Origin: Pedobacter punctiformis
GTDB taxonomy: Bacteria; Bacteroidota; Bacteroidia; Sphingobacteriales; Sphingobacteriaceae
Length of the DNA stretch: 64,000 bases
Assembly: GCF_027213715.1 (NCBI RefSeq)
Contig: NZ_JAPWGM010000006.1
Location: forward strand, 248,001 to 312,000
Reading direction: 5' to 3'
Translations under genes and position numbers: made by a program
Shown: piece after piece, positions 15,885 through 24,866 of the stretch
How the letters are laid out: each line of letters starts with the position of its first letter
How positions within the stretch are numbered: position 1 is the first letter of the stretch
Notes under the pieces: model-generated
Seen by the model: only the letters and a program-made list of their open reading frames with translations
Databases searched by the model: none
Told to the model about the DNA's origin: nothing

Positions 15885-18791
15885 TTAAAAGCCTACGTTA
15901 ACACCAAATAAAAATGTTCTGGATTGTGGATAGGTTCCATAATCGATACCCATTGACGGGCTGTTCGCATCATAACGCTGTACCTCCGGATCGAAACCTG
16001 TATACTTGGTAAACGTTAACAGGTTATAACCGGTTGCAAAAATGGTTACTTTGCTCATGTTCAGTTTTTTAAGCGTATTTGCACCAAAATTGTAAGATAA
16101 TGTTGCTGATTTTAAGCGTAAGTAAGAACCATCTTCAACAAATCTGCTTGATGTACGGGAGTTATCTGTATTTCCTTTGGTCACTTTTGGAATATTGGTT
16201 ACCTGACCAGGAGTTGTCCATCTGTCTAACACGGCTGTCGATTGATTTTTAGAATCATATAAACCTTCTAAATCAATTCTTGAGGCATTAAAAATGTCAT
16301 TACCCTGTACACCCTGGAAAAAGAATGATAAACCAAAAGAACCGTAGGTTAAATTATTGTTTATGCCATAAGTGAATTTTGGTTGTGCATTTCCAATATA
16401 AGTACGGTCATCGGCATCAACGCTACCATTTTTATTTAAATCTGCATAAACAGCATCGCCCGTTTGTGGGTTAACACCCTGATAAACATAACCATAAAAA
16501 GCACCCAAAGGTTGTCCTACCTGTACTCTGATGGCCTGATCACGGCTATCAATTCCACCAAAATCAATTGATGATAATGAATTACCTAAACTGGTTACCT
16601 TGTTGCGGTTTAATGAGAAGTTTAAATCTGTAGACCACGTAAATTTACTTTTAACAAAGTTTTTGGTCGATAAAACAAATTCCAAACCTTTATTTTCCAT
16701 TGAACCTACATTTCTCGCCTGCGTATCAAAACCTGTACTAAGCGCTAAAGGCACATTTAAAAGCAAGTCGTTTGTTTTCTTTAAATACGCATCTGCTGTA
16801 AAAGTAACTCTTGAATTGAACATGCTTAAATCCAAACCAATATTGGTTTGAGTTGTTTTTTCCCAGGTTAAATCAGGGTTAGCCAATTGAATAAAGTTAT
16901 AAGAACCTTGTGTAGTTGGCTGGTATAACTCTAAGTAAGCATAATCTCCAATACCTTCGTCGTTACCCACTTTACCCCAGCTACCTCTGATTTTTAAATC
17001 ATTAATGGTTTTGCTTTCTTTCATAAAGTTTTCACCCGAAATACGCCACCCTACCGAAGCGGAAGGGAAGTATCCGTAACGTTTTTCTGGTGCAAAACGC
17101 GATGAACCATCCGCACGGAAGTTGGAACTGAATAAATATTTTCCATCATACGCATAGGTAACACGTGCTAGGTATGAGCGTTTAGACCACTGTGCAAATG
17201 CAGGTAATGTTGGTGAAATTGAAGTTGCAGCCGGTAAAAGATTTTTATTGGCATCTAAATATTTAGAATCCTCATAAGTGTAATATTTGTAATCAGACTC
17301 CTGAATCGTCATACCGCCAGTTGCTGTAAATGCATTTTTACCTACATTTTTGGTGTAGTTTAAAATATTTTCATTTAGCCAAACATTGTCTTTAGTTCTG
17401 TTGCTTTGGAACCTTCCTTGCTGAGTTCTGCCGTATTCAGACATGAACGGATCAAGAAAACTTGTGTAGCCATTTCTATTTAAATTGGTACTAATACTTG
17501 ATTTTAAATATAAATCTTTAGTAAAGTTAACCTGAGCAGCAAACGAACCTAGAAAGCGGAAATTTCTTGTACCGTTAGTCATGCGGTATGCATATGCAAT
17601 CGGGTTCTCCCAACCACCCTGATTTGGGTTACCCGCATATTGTCCTAAATCGTTATAAATGCCAATTGTTGGAGGTGTTGAAAGGGCGGATAGAATTACT
17701 CCACCACCTGAAACACCGCTGTTATCGCCAACATCAACTGATTTTCTATAGGTAAAAGCAGCTGTACCGGTTAATTTTAACCAGCTTGTAATGTTTTGAG
17801 AACCGTTAAAGTTGGCTGTATATTTATCTAAAACAGCCGGAGCAACCGTACCTTTATCTTGTTGATAACCTGTAGAGAAATAATATTGACCACCTTTAAT
17901 ACCACCGGATAAAGAAACCTGATAGTTGTTTTGTGTTCCCGTACCGAAGGTAACGTCCTGCCAGTCTGTATTCTGGTTCCCAAATGTAGTATAATTCATG
18001 TCTTTCATTAAGGCATTATATTGCGATGCATTTAAAACATCGATTTTTTGCCATAAGTTAGAAAAACCCGTAAAAGCATTAAATGCAACTCTCATCTTAT
18101 CAGAACTTCCTTTTTTAGTTGTGATTAAAACCACACCATTTGCACCACTCGAACCATAAATGGCTGCAGCAGATGCATCTTTTAAAATGGTTAAGGTTTC
18201 AATATCGCCTGGATTTAAAAAGTCAGCATTTCTGGATGTTACTCCATCAATTACATATAAAGGGCTGTTTGAAGCAGTAATAGAAGTATTCCCCCTAATG
18301 CTAACCGATACACCAGAACCTGGTTTGCCTGATTGAGAAATAACCTGCACCCCCGCTGCTTTACCCTGAATGGCTTGCAATGGATTGGTTACCGGTTGAT
18401 TTTCTATATCTTTTGAAGAAATAGAAACGACTGCGGTTGTTAAATCTTTTTTAGTGGTTGTACCATAACCAATAACCACAACCTCATTGAGCTGCTGGTT
18501 ATCATCAGAAAGGGTTACGTTAATGCTGCTGCGGTTATTTACAACTTCTTCAAGGGTTTTAAAACCAATGAATGAAAATTCTAGTGTCGCATTGTTAGGA
18601 GCACTAATGGTATAAGAACCATTATCTTGTGTAGAGGCGCCCTGGTTAGTTCCTTTTACCTTTACAGAAACTCCCGGCAAGGGCAGACCTTTCTGGTCTT
18701 TTACCAGGCCTTTTATAGTTACATTCTGTGCCATACTCAGAGAGATACCGCATAGAATACATACCATAAGCAATGTAAATTTTTTTCTCAT
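15885..18791 (-). CDS. SusC/RagA family TonB-linked outer-membrane transporter
   Basis: A 968-residue protein with a signal peptide (about 1-21, cleavage after SMAQ). A carboxypeptidase-regulatory-like domain follows (about 23-105; VTIKGLVKDQKGLPLPGVSV). The junction VVIGYGTTTKKDLTTAV is the SusC signature before the plug domain (about 115-225). A 22-strand beta-barrel fills the rest, ending RTFLFGVNVGF. It imports oligosaccharides across the outer membrane with SusD. It starts the operon; a promoter and two long direct repeats lie upstream. The glycan is not known; GH30 nearby suggests a beta-glucan. Confidence 0.96.
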   Translation of the reverse strand: MRKKFTLLMVCILCGISLSMAQNVTIKGLVKDQKGLPLPGVSVKVKGTNQGASTQDNGSYTISAPNNATLEFSFIGFKTLEEVVNNRSSINVTLSDDNQQLNEVVVIGYGTTTKKDLTTAVVSISSKDIENQPVTNPLQAIQGKAAGVQVISQSGKPGSGVSVSIRGNTSITASNSPLYVIDGVTSRNADFLNPGDIETLTILKDASAAAIYGSSGANGVVLITTKKGSSDKMRVAFNAFTGFSNLWQKIDVLNASQYNALMKDMNYTTFGNQNTDWQDVTFGTGTQNNYQVSLSGGIKGGQYYFSTGYQQDKGTVAPAVLDKYTANFNGSQNITSWLKLTGTAAFTYRKSVDVGDNSGVSGGGVILSALSTPPTIGIYNDLGQYAGNPNQGGWENPIAYAYRMTNGTRNFRFLGSFAAQVNFTKDLYLKSSISTNLNRNGYTSFLDPFMSEYGRTQQGRFQSNRTKDNVWLNENILNYTKNVGKNAFTATGGMTIQESDYKYYTYEDSKYLDANKNLLPAATSISPTLPAFAQWSKRSYLARVTYAYDGKYLFSSNFRADGSSRFAPEKRYGYFPSASVGWRISGENFMKESKTINDLKIRGSWGKVGNDEGIGDYAYLELYQPTTQGSYNFIQLANPDLTWEKTTQTNIGLDLSMFNSRVTFTADAYLKKTNDLLLNVPLALSTGFDTQARNVGSMENKGLEFVLSTKNFVKSKFTWSTDLNFSLNRNKVTSLGNSLSSIDFGGIDSRDQAIRVQVGQPLGAFYGYVYQGVNPQTGDAVYADLNKNGSVDADDRTYIGNAQPKFTYGINNNLTYGSFGLSFFFQGVQGNDIFNASRIDLEGLYDSKNQSTAVLDRWTTPGQVTNIPKVTKGNTDNSRTSSRFVEDGSYLRLKSATLSYNFGANTLKKLNMSKVTIFATGYNLLTFTKYTGFDPEVQRYDANSPSMGIDYGTYPQSRTFLFGVNVGF

Positions 18792-18818
18792 AATTTGCTT
18801 TTGTTAATTAATATGAAG

Positions 18819-18850
18819 TAAAGTTAACACCGATTTAATCTAAAATGCAA
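18819..18850 (-). promoter_or_regulatory. susC promoter
   Basis: On the minus strand, TAACTTTA (18826-18819) differs from TAnnTTTG only at the last base, and a TTG that could be the -33 lies 21 nt further upstream (18850-18848). The predicted start is about 20 nt before the susC ATG. Confidence 0.5.
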
Positions 18851-18891
18851 GCTTTTTGGATAAATATTTTATCGTAAGTTGTTGATAGTTA

Positions 18892-18940
18892 GTTTGTTGT
18901 GATAAAATCGATACGCTTTAATACCGTTGATGCAATCTGC
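18892..18940 (+). repeat. long imperfect direct repeat, copy A, upstream of susC
   Basis: A 49-bp unit with the pattern GTTTGTTGT, 9 nt, GATACGCTTTAATACC, then GTTGATGCAATCTGC. It matches copy B at 18985-19030 over most of its length and lies about 65 bp upstream of the susC -7 element, a position suited to an activator site. Confidence 0.75.
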
Positions 18941-18984
18941 GTTTTAACGTTGATTATCAGGTGTTAAGCATTGTAATTACGAAG

Positions 18985-19030
18985 GTTTGCTGTACGATTT
19001 TGATACGCTTAAATACCTGTTCAATTCTGC
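18985..19030 (+). repeat. long imperfect direct repeat, copy B, upstream of susC
   Basis: A 46-bp unit with GTTTGCTGT, 8 nt, GATACGCTTAAATACC, then TGTTCAATTCTGC. The 16-nt core agrees with copy A at 15 of 16 positions. The two copies start 93 bp apart in the same orientation. The stretch 18792-19080 holds no gene. Confidence 0.75.
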
Positions 19031-19080
19031 ATAAAAAATATGCAAAACAACAACATTGTGACTGATAAATGAGGTCGTTA

Positions 19081-20979
19081 TTACTCGATTACGAGCTGAC
19101 TCCAGCCATTTTTAGCTGATTTCTTTAACGTTTTCTTCCGGTCATCCATTACCTTTTTTATGCGGGAACCAAAAGTCCAGCAAGTACTTTGTCTGATGGA
19201 AAGTAATTCGGAAAGTTTATGAGATGATATTTTTCCTTTAGATGAATAAATGAGGAAGATCATGTAAAAGGCTTTATTAATCGGAATTCTTGTGTTATGA
19301 AAAATGGTATAGGTGGTTACCGATTCTTCGTATCCACATTTACTGCAGCGGCGGCTATGCAAAATATGTCCATTGAAATAATGATCGTTGCTGCATTTGC
19401 GGCAATGGTAACCATTACTCCATTTAAGTGCTGCTAAAAAATCATAACAACTTTCTTTATCCGGGTATATTTTGCTGAATTCTTCAAAATCTACCTCAGT
19501 AGACATAACCCTGTCTCTGGATACCTTTTCCACGCTGGTCTGTAATTCCTCATTGTCATGTTCAAGCAAAACATTCATCCTCGAAATTTCTTCTGCCTGA
19601 TGCTGTAATAAAGCATTCGCTTCTTCCAATGCCTGGTTTTTGCTTTCGATAATCAACGATTTATGGTAAACCTCGCGTGTACGCTCTTCAACCTTACTTT
19701 CAAGCTCCTGGTTTAAGGTATCTTTCAGCTTTGCATTAACAGCCATTTGCCTGATCATTTTCTGCTGAACGCTATCCTTTTTCTTTTTTAAAATCCGCAC
19801 CTTATCACCAATGGCAAAAGAAAGGAATACCATTTCTAAAACAAAGCAAAAGCTTAAGCTATAATAACTGACCACACCAAAATTTAGCCAGCTAATGCCC
19901 AGCATAATTAAAAACTTTAAAGTAAAGCCGGCAAAAAGGAAGCTGTAGCCCAATACAAAGAAACGGGCAGGCTGATAACCATTTTTATAGATGTAAATTC
20001 CGGTAAAAAAGGCAACGGAAAGTGGAATGGCTTCTATAAATTTATAACTGAACAGGGATTGATCAAACAGGTAACAATAAATAAAGAAGATCAACCGGCA
20101 TACAATAACCGCAATAATAAGTTGATTTAATTTTGGCGCTTTGATTTTAACCAGCAATAATTCTCTGGTAAAAAGCAAGGCAAAAATACTGGTTGCGCAG
20201 AGGGCAAAGGCATACGCTACCTGATTCCAGCCGGGCGCATTAGGCCATAAATACTGATAGGCAATACCATCTGTACTCATTTCAAAAAAGCCAACACTTA
20301 AATTGTACAATACGTAGTATAAATATTGTTTTTGCCTGATGGCGATAAACATGATGAGGTTATAGAAACTGAAAACCAATATCATCCCATAAAAAATACC
20401 GAAATAGAAATATTCATCCAATGCATAGGAAATGAACCATTCGGCACTGCGCAATACGATAATTACATCAGAAATTTGAGAAGATTTAATCTTAAAATAA
20501 TAGGTTTGTAACGTTTTTCCATCATTTTGAAGCGGTATTTCGAAATTTTTATGATGAATCAGTCTTTTGTTAAAAGGATTTGAATCGCCCAATTCCTCTA
20601 CTTTAAAACTTTGATCACTTTGTGGAATGTAAGCGGTTATCTGATCTATGGTCTGATCAAAAAACTCCAGCAGAAAAGGTTTTTTAGTTAAATCGTTGCT
20701 TTTTATTTTAATCCTGAACCAATACGTTTTATTCAGATTTTTAGTTTGAGGTGTGCTGCTGGTACCTGCTATAAATTTTTGATTAAAAGACTCACTCTTT
20801 ACGTCCTCAAATGAATATTGGTCCTTATCATCCTCAAGTACTTCAATTTCTTTGAAGGTAAAAATATGCTGAGGTACTGAATCCTGAATTTGCACAACTT
20901 TCTGAGCCTTTAATCCGGTTATGGAAAAAGCTAAAAAGGAGCAGATGAAAAAGAATTTAATTTTAAAAGGATTCAACAT
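19081..20979 (-). CDS. 7TMR-DISM membrane receptor fused to an IS1595-type transposase DNA-binding region
   Basis: A 632-residue protein. Its parts in order: signal peptide (1-25); extracytoplasmic 7TMR-DISMED2-like beta domain (about 35-178); seven membrane helices (about 190-393); a cytoplasmic coiled coil (about 395-490); then a C-terminal block like the N-terminus of IS1595-family transposases. That block starts FSKIYPDKESCYDFLAALKW, has a zinc ribbon with Cys526, Cys529, Cys545 and Cys548, and continues TIFHNTRIPINKAFYMIFLI with a helical segment to about 612. The DDE catalytic domain of the transposase is absent. It is probably a membrane-bound sensor with a domesticated DNA-binding output. 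It is upstream of susC on the same strand and has its own near-leaderless promoter. Confidence 0.85.
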   Translation of the reverse strand: MLNPFKIKFFFICSFLAFSITGLKAQKVVQIQDSVPQHIFTFKEIEVLEDDKDQYSFEDVKSESFNQKFIAGTSSTPQTKNLNKTYWFRIKIKSNDLTKKPFLLEFFDQTIDQITAYIPQSDQSFKVEELGDSNPFNKRLIHHKNFEIPLQNDGKTLQTYYFKIKSSQISDVIIVLRSAEWFISYALDEYFYFGIFYGMILVFSFYNLIMFIAIRQKQYLYYVLYNLSVGFFEMSTDGIAYQYLWPNAPGWNQVAYAFALCATSIFALLFTRELLLVKIKAPKLNQLIIAVIVCRLIFFIYCYLFDQSLFSYKFIEAIPLSVAFFTGIYIYKNGYQPARFFVLGYSFLFAGFTLKFLIMLGISWLNFGVVSYYSLSFCFVLEMVFLSFAIGDKVRILKKKKDSVQQKMIRQMAVNAKLKDTLNQELESKVEERTREVYHKSLIIESKNQALEEANALLQHQAEEISRMNVLLEHDNEELQTSVEKVSRDRVMSTEVDFEEFSKIYPDKESCYDFLAALKWSNGYHCRKCSNDHYFNGHILHSRRCSKCGYEESVTTYTIFHNTRIPINKAFYMIFLIYSSKGKISSHKLSELLSIRQSTCWTFGSRIKKVMDDRKKTLKKSAKNGWSQLVIE

Positions 20980-20985
20980 AAACTA

Positions 20986-20993
20986 CAAAGGTA
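20986..20993 (-). promoter_or_regulatory. promoter -7 element of the DISM/transposase-domain gene
   Basis: On the minus strand, TACCTTTG matches TAnnTTTG exactly and ends 6 nt before the ATG at 20979, so the transcript would have almost no leader. Confidence 0.55.
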
Positions 20994-21042
20994 CTAATTT
21001 GAGGCCATGTGTTAATGATCAGGTGATCAGGCGAATTTCATT

Positions 21043-22347
21043 TTAAAAACTTAACACGATGGCTGTACCTTTTCCTTCTTCTGACTGAATGCCTACTTCA
21101 ATTTTATGGAATTTAGCTATACTTTGAACAATGGCAAGGCCAAGACCAAAGCCATTCTCTTCTGTATTGCCCCGTTTAAACCGGTCAAAGGCATTGTCAA
21201 GTACCTCTTTATTCATGCCTAAACCGGTATCCATTATCGTCAGGATAAATTTTTCCTGTTGCATTTCGCCTTTTATATGGATAGAACCACCTTCAACATT
21301 ATACTTAATCCCATTATTAATGATATTCATAAGTAAAGTATGGATAAGGGCTTTATTTCCTTTGAATTTAAAATCATGCTGTAAAGCAATATGAAAATTG
21401 ATCTTTTTATCAGTAATCCGGTCTTCCAGATCTTCGTAAATATCCGCAAGCTCCTGTTTGATGTCGATTTCTTCGGTTTTTAAATACTGATTATTTTCTA
21501 CTTTAGAGATTAATAACAAGCTGTTTATAATCACTTTAAGCCGGTTTAGTGTTTTTAAAGAAGCAAATATTTTGTTTTCGTGCTCAATTGGAATATTTGC
21601 AGTACTTAACATGTTCTCAAACCGGGTACTTAAAATAGAAATAGGGGTAAGCAACTCATGAGAAACATTTGCAATGAACTGCTTTTCGAGTAAAAACAGG
21701 TTATTTATCTTCCGCATTAAAGAGTTAATACTATTATCCAGAATTTTAAAATCGTCAGTATTTGTTGGAATATTATCGTAATTGTAATGCAATGGATCAT
21801 CGACAAGATTGATTTTTTTATCAATGATTGAATAAAAGGGCTTTAGCAGAAAATTTGAAAAGGCATAATCCGTTATCAAAGTGATTAATAATGCCGCAAT
21901 AAGCACAATTAACATGTAGAAACGAATGGCATTTTTAATAGACTGCATGGAAGTCATGCTTTCGCCAATTTCCAAATTGTACCAGTTGGTGTGGTAAAGA
22001 AACTTATAATTTAAAATTCTGTAGAATTCCACATCGCCTTCAATTTCTCTCTCTTCGGTAATAATTACGTGTGCCGAGTCTTTTTGGTCATCAGGAATAT
22101 CAGTTAAAGTGATGAATTCTTCCTTTAATATGTTGTAATCGGTAAAGGATTGCTGATTATTTAAAAGGCTGTCAATTTCATTATCGCTCAGGTTTTCAAT
22201 GATTTTTCCTTTCTTTTTGATTAGCCTGTTATCGAGTTGGTTGTAGGCAAGTTTGTCGAGTGAAAATAAAATAATTGCCCCTAAAACCAGGATAATGGCA
22301 ATTTTGGTCACTGCATTATATAAAGAAAACTTAACCTGTAATTTCAT
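21043..22347 (-). CDS. sensor histidine kinase
   Basis: A 434-residue two-helix membrane kinase. Transmembrane segments lie at about 13-33 and 144-164, with a roughly 110-residue periplasmic sensor between them. A linker leads to the HisKA domain with phospho-acceptor His230 in FIANVSHELLTP. The ATPase domain has the N-box NIINNGIKYN, the G1 box DTGLGMN and the G2 box GFGLGLAIV. It acts with the response regulator encoded 32 nt upstream. The stimulus is unknown; the sensor region matches no domain I know. Confidence 0.93.
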   Translation of the reverse strand: MKLQVKFSLYNAVTKIAIILVLGAIILFSLDKLAYNQLDNRLIKKKGKIIENLSDNEIDSLLNNQQSFTDYNILKEEFITLTDIPDDQKDSAHVIITEEREIEGDVEFYRILNYKFLYHTNWYNLEIGESMTSMQSIKNAIRFYMLIVLIAALLITLITDYAFSNFLLKPFYSIIDKKINLVDDPLHYNYDNIPTNTDDFKILDNSINSLMRKINNLFLLEKQFIANVSHELLTPISILSTRFENMLSTANIPIEHENKIFASLKTLNRLKVIINSLLLISKVENNQYLKTEEIDIKQELADIYEDLEDRITDKKINFHIALQHDFKFKGNKALIHTLLMNIINNGIKYNVEGGSIHIKGEMQQEKFILTIMDTGLGMNKEVLDNAFDRFKRGNTEENGFGLGLAIVQSIAKFHKIEVGIQSEEGKGTAIVLSF

Positions 22348-22379
22348 TTTTGTCTTTATACCTTGAATTTATGCTGTTT

Positions 22380-23057
22380 TTAGCAGTTAATGCGATAACC
22401 AATGCTTCTAACGGTTTCAAACCAATCGGTTTGATTTACAGCTGAAAGCTTTTTACGAAGGTTTTTTACATGGACATCTACAAAGTTTGAATCGGAATTT
22501 ACCTCTAAAATATCTCCCCAAACATGTTCTGTAAGACTCATTCTGGATACCACCCGGTTTTTATTCAGCACCAGGTAATTAAAAATCTCGAACTCTTTTT
22601 TGGTTAAATTTAATCGTTCATCCCCAAAAGAAACTGTTCTGTTTTGGATATTTAAAAGGAAATTATGAATATTAATCTCATTCTTTTCCAATTTATGTTT
22701 TCTGCGGATGATGGCATGCATGCGGGCCAGTAATTCGTTTAAAGAAAATGGTTTTGGCAAATAATCATCTGCACCTTCATCCAAACCTTTAATACGGTCG
22801 TCTACGGCACTTCTGGCTGTTAAAATAATAACGGCATCATCACGATCTTTTAATGTTTTGAGTTGCTTTAAAACATCAAAGCCATCGCCATCCGGTAAAC
22901 CTAAATCCAGCAGGATGAAATCGTAGTTGTTTACGAAAATCTTTTCTTCAGCCGATGCTTTTTTCCAGGCATGTTCTACAATAAATCCTTCATTGCTTAA
23001 AAATTCATCCATTTCAAGCGCAAGGCTTTTTTCATCTTCAACAATTAAAACGTTCAT
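22380..23057 (-). CDS. OmpR/PhoB family response regulator
   Basis: A 225-residue protein. The receiver domain (1-118) has phospho-acceptor Asp51 in FILLDLGLPDGDGF, the acidic pair in VEDEK and the conserved Lys in YLPKPFS. A winged-helix DNA-binding domain (about 128-225) has LTKKEFEIFNYLVLNKNRVV and ends VRSIGYRIN. It is the partner of the downstream kinase. It follows the aminotransferase gene by 45 nt without an obvious promoter of its own, so it may be co-transcribed with it. Confidence 0.95.
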   Translation of the reverse strand: MNVLIVEDEKSLALEMDEFLSNEGFIVEHAWKKASAEEKIFVNNYDFILLDLGLPDGDGFDVLKQLKTLKDRDDAVIILTARSAVDDRIKGLDEGADDYLPKPFSLNELLARMHAIIRRKHKLEKNEINIHNFLLNIQNRTVSFGDERLNLTKKEFEIFNYLVLNKNRVVSRMSLTEHVWGDILEVNSDSNFVDVHVKNLRKKLSAVNQTDWFETVRSIGYRINC

Positions 23058-23102
23058 TTATCAGCAGTTTTTGATGAGTGGTTTTTCCATGTTTGCCCAT
23101 AA

Positions 23103-24305
23103 CTAATTACTGGAATCGCCAGCAACTAAGTTAATGTTTTTCAAAATTATAGTACAGGCTTCGGTAATTTCTTCTTTGGTGATAATAAGAGGGGGGGCAA
23201 TCCGCATAGAATTGCTGCAGTGTAAAAACCAATCGCTTATAATACCATCAGCAATACAGGCATCAATGATTTTTTTGTTAATTTCAAAATTTTCGAATTC
23301 TGCTGCAAGCATCAGGCCTTTTCCTCTCACTTCTTTAATTGCAGGATGTTTTAACAAACTTTTAAAAAGCTGTCCTTTTTCTTCAACCCCGGCAACAATC
23401 TGATCGTTTGTCAATGCATTCAGCGTAGCTAAACCTGCAGCGCAACAAACCGGATGACCTCCAAAAGTTGTCATATGACCTAAAATAGGATTATTAGAGA
23501 GCACCGACATAATTTCGGCTGAAGAAATAAATGCGCCAATGGGCATACCGCCACCAATGCTTTTAGCAAGCAATAAAATATCGGGAACAATATTGAAATG
23601 TTCAAAAGCAAACATTTTACCTGTGCGACCGAAGCCACTTTGTATTTCGTCGAAAACCAGCAGCGTTCCGGTTTCTGTACATTTTTTTCTGAGTGCATCA
23701 AAATAAGCTGTATCTCCAACACGAATTCCGGCTTCACCCTGAATAGGTTCGATAAATACAGCTGCAGTTTCGGTAGTGATCAAACTTAAATCGTCTGATT
23801 TATTGAAATTAATAAAACTCACATTGGGCAGGAAAGGGCCGTAACCTGAAGAATAAAAATCGCTCTCCATTAAACTTTCAGCACCTTGTGTACTGCCATG
23901 ATAAGCATTTTTACAAGCTATAAAACCCTTTCGGCCAGTATAACGTTTAGCCAGTTTCATGGCCCCTTCTACGGCTTCGGCGCCGGAATTTACAAAATAA
24001 GTACAACTCAGGTTTCCGGGTAAAACATCGGCTAGTGCTTTTGCAAAATTTACCTGTGGATTTTGAACATATTCGCCATACACCATTAAGTGCATATAGG
24101 TTTCGGCTTGTTGTTGAATGGCCTTTACTACCGAGGGGTGGCAGTGACCAACATTGCTTACGCCAATGCCGGCGATAAGATCCATATATTTTTTGCCTTC
24201 CTGATCGTAAATGTATAAGCCTTTGGCTTTTACAAATTCCAATAAAAGAGGCTCGGGTGATGTTTGTGCATTATGTTGTAAAAACAACTGACGTTGTGTA
24301 AGCAT
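23103..24305 (-). CDS. class III (acetylornithine/ornithine-type) aminotransferase
   Basis: A 400-residue PLP enzyme of the ArgD/RocD/GabT superfamily. The motif VFDEIQSGFGRTGKMFAFEH and the Schiff-base lysine in LLAKSIGGGMPIGAF are clear, as is FVNSGAEAVEGAMKLAK for cofactor phosphate binding. The substrate cannot be fixed: no arginine or lysine biosynthesis genes are nearby, so ArgD is not assured. The gene heads a likely transcript with the two-component system. A -7 element only 4 nt before the ATG implies a leaderless message. Confidence 0.9.
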   Translation of the reverse strand: MLTQRQLFLQHNAQTSPEPLLLEFVKAKGLYIYDQEGKKYMDLIAGIGVSNVGHCHPSVVKAIQQQAETYMHLMVYGEYVQNPQVNFAKALADVLPGNLSCTYFVNSGAEAVEGAMKLAKRYTGRKGFIACKNAYHGSTQGAESLMESDFYSSGYGPFLPNVSFINFNKSDDLSLITTETAAVFIEPIQGEAGIRVGDTAYFDALRKKCTETGTLLVFDEIQSGFGRTGKMFAFEHFNIVPDILLLAKSIGGGMPIGAFISSAEIMSVLSNNPILGHMTTFGGHPVCCAAGLATLNALTNDQIVAGVEEKGQLFKSLLKHPAIKEVRGKGLMLAAEFENFEINKKIIDACIADGIISDWFLHCSNSMRIAPPLIITKEEITEACTIILKNINLVAGDSSN

Positions 24306-24309
24306 GGCA

Positions 24310-24317
24310 CAAAAGTA
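24310..24317 (-). promoter_or_regulatory. aminotransferase promoter, -7 element, near-leaderless
   Basis: On the minus strand, TACTTTTG matches TAnnTTTG and ends 4 nt before the ATG at 24305, so translation should start at or very near the transcript 5' end. Confidence 0.55.
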
Positions 24318-24342
24318 CGGAAATGATGCAGGCTTTTTGTTT

Positions 24343-24786
24343 TTAATTTCCAGGCTTGCCGCCTTTATATCTGTTAAGCAACTCCCGCTTAAAGCCTTCC
24401 TGCGCTCTGTAATATTTGCCGATAATTTTTATAGGTAAAACAGATTTCATTTTGGCGTAGTATTTTTTATCGAGATTAAGGTCCCTTTGTTTAAAATCAA
24501 ATTCGCTGGTAATTAAACTTTGGATTTGTGAATCGCTTAAATTATCGATTTCTGTTACTTTTCTGAAAGAGATCATTTTTTGCATGCGTTCTTTACGCAA
24601 GTCATTTTGTTCTCTTTGCATTTCATTATAAATTGGCCAGAATACCTTGGCTTCATCTGGAGATAAATCAAGCTTTTGAGTAAAATAAGCTATTTTAAGT
24701 GATTCTATTTCTTCTCCTTTTTGTCTTTGCGCCCAAAGTAAAGTTGGTAATAGGAATAGTAAGCCGGCGAAAAATAAGTTTTTCAT
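24343..24786 (-). CDS. small exported protein of an ECF sigma locus (Spy/CpxP-like helical type)
   Basis: A 147-residue protein with a signal peptide (about 1-19, ending LLWAQ). The mature part is highly charged and helical: YFTQKLDLSPDEAKVFWPIY, then EMQREQNDLRKERMQKM. Such proteins are often annotated in Bacteroidota as a sensor of an ECF-type sigma factor, by location and not by experiment. The layout sigma - putative anti-sigma - this gene supports that link. A periplasmic stress-sensor role is inference. Confidence 0.7.
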   Translation of the reverse strand: MKNLFFAGLLFLLPTLLWAQRQKGEEIESLKIAYFTQKLDLSPDEAKVFWPIYNEMQREQNDLRKERMQKMISFRKVTEIDNLSDSQIQSLITSEFDFKQRDLNLDKKYYAKMKSVLPIKIIGKYYRAQEGFKRELLNRYKGGKPGN

Positions 24787-24866
24787 CTGTATAAATTTGT
24801 TTTCAGCGATGATGAAATGATCATGATTTATTTACTGTATTTGAAAATCATGATGATTCATGGTCA

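Noticed and set aside
19081..19500. An IS1595 insertion sequence at the end of the DISM gene
   Set aside because: The transposase-like part is in frame with the receptor and coiled coil, lacks the DDE domain, and I see no terminal inverted repeats or target duplication around it. A domain fusion explains it better.
21016..21031. Tandem TGATCAGG x2 between the kinase and DISM genes as an operator
   Set aside because: It is only two 8-bp units, it lies beyond the kinase stop codon and upstream of the DISM promoter, and it could easily arise by chance.
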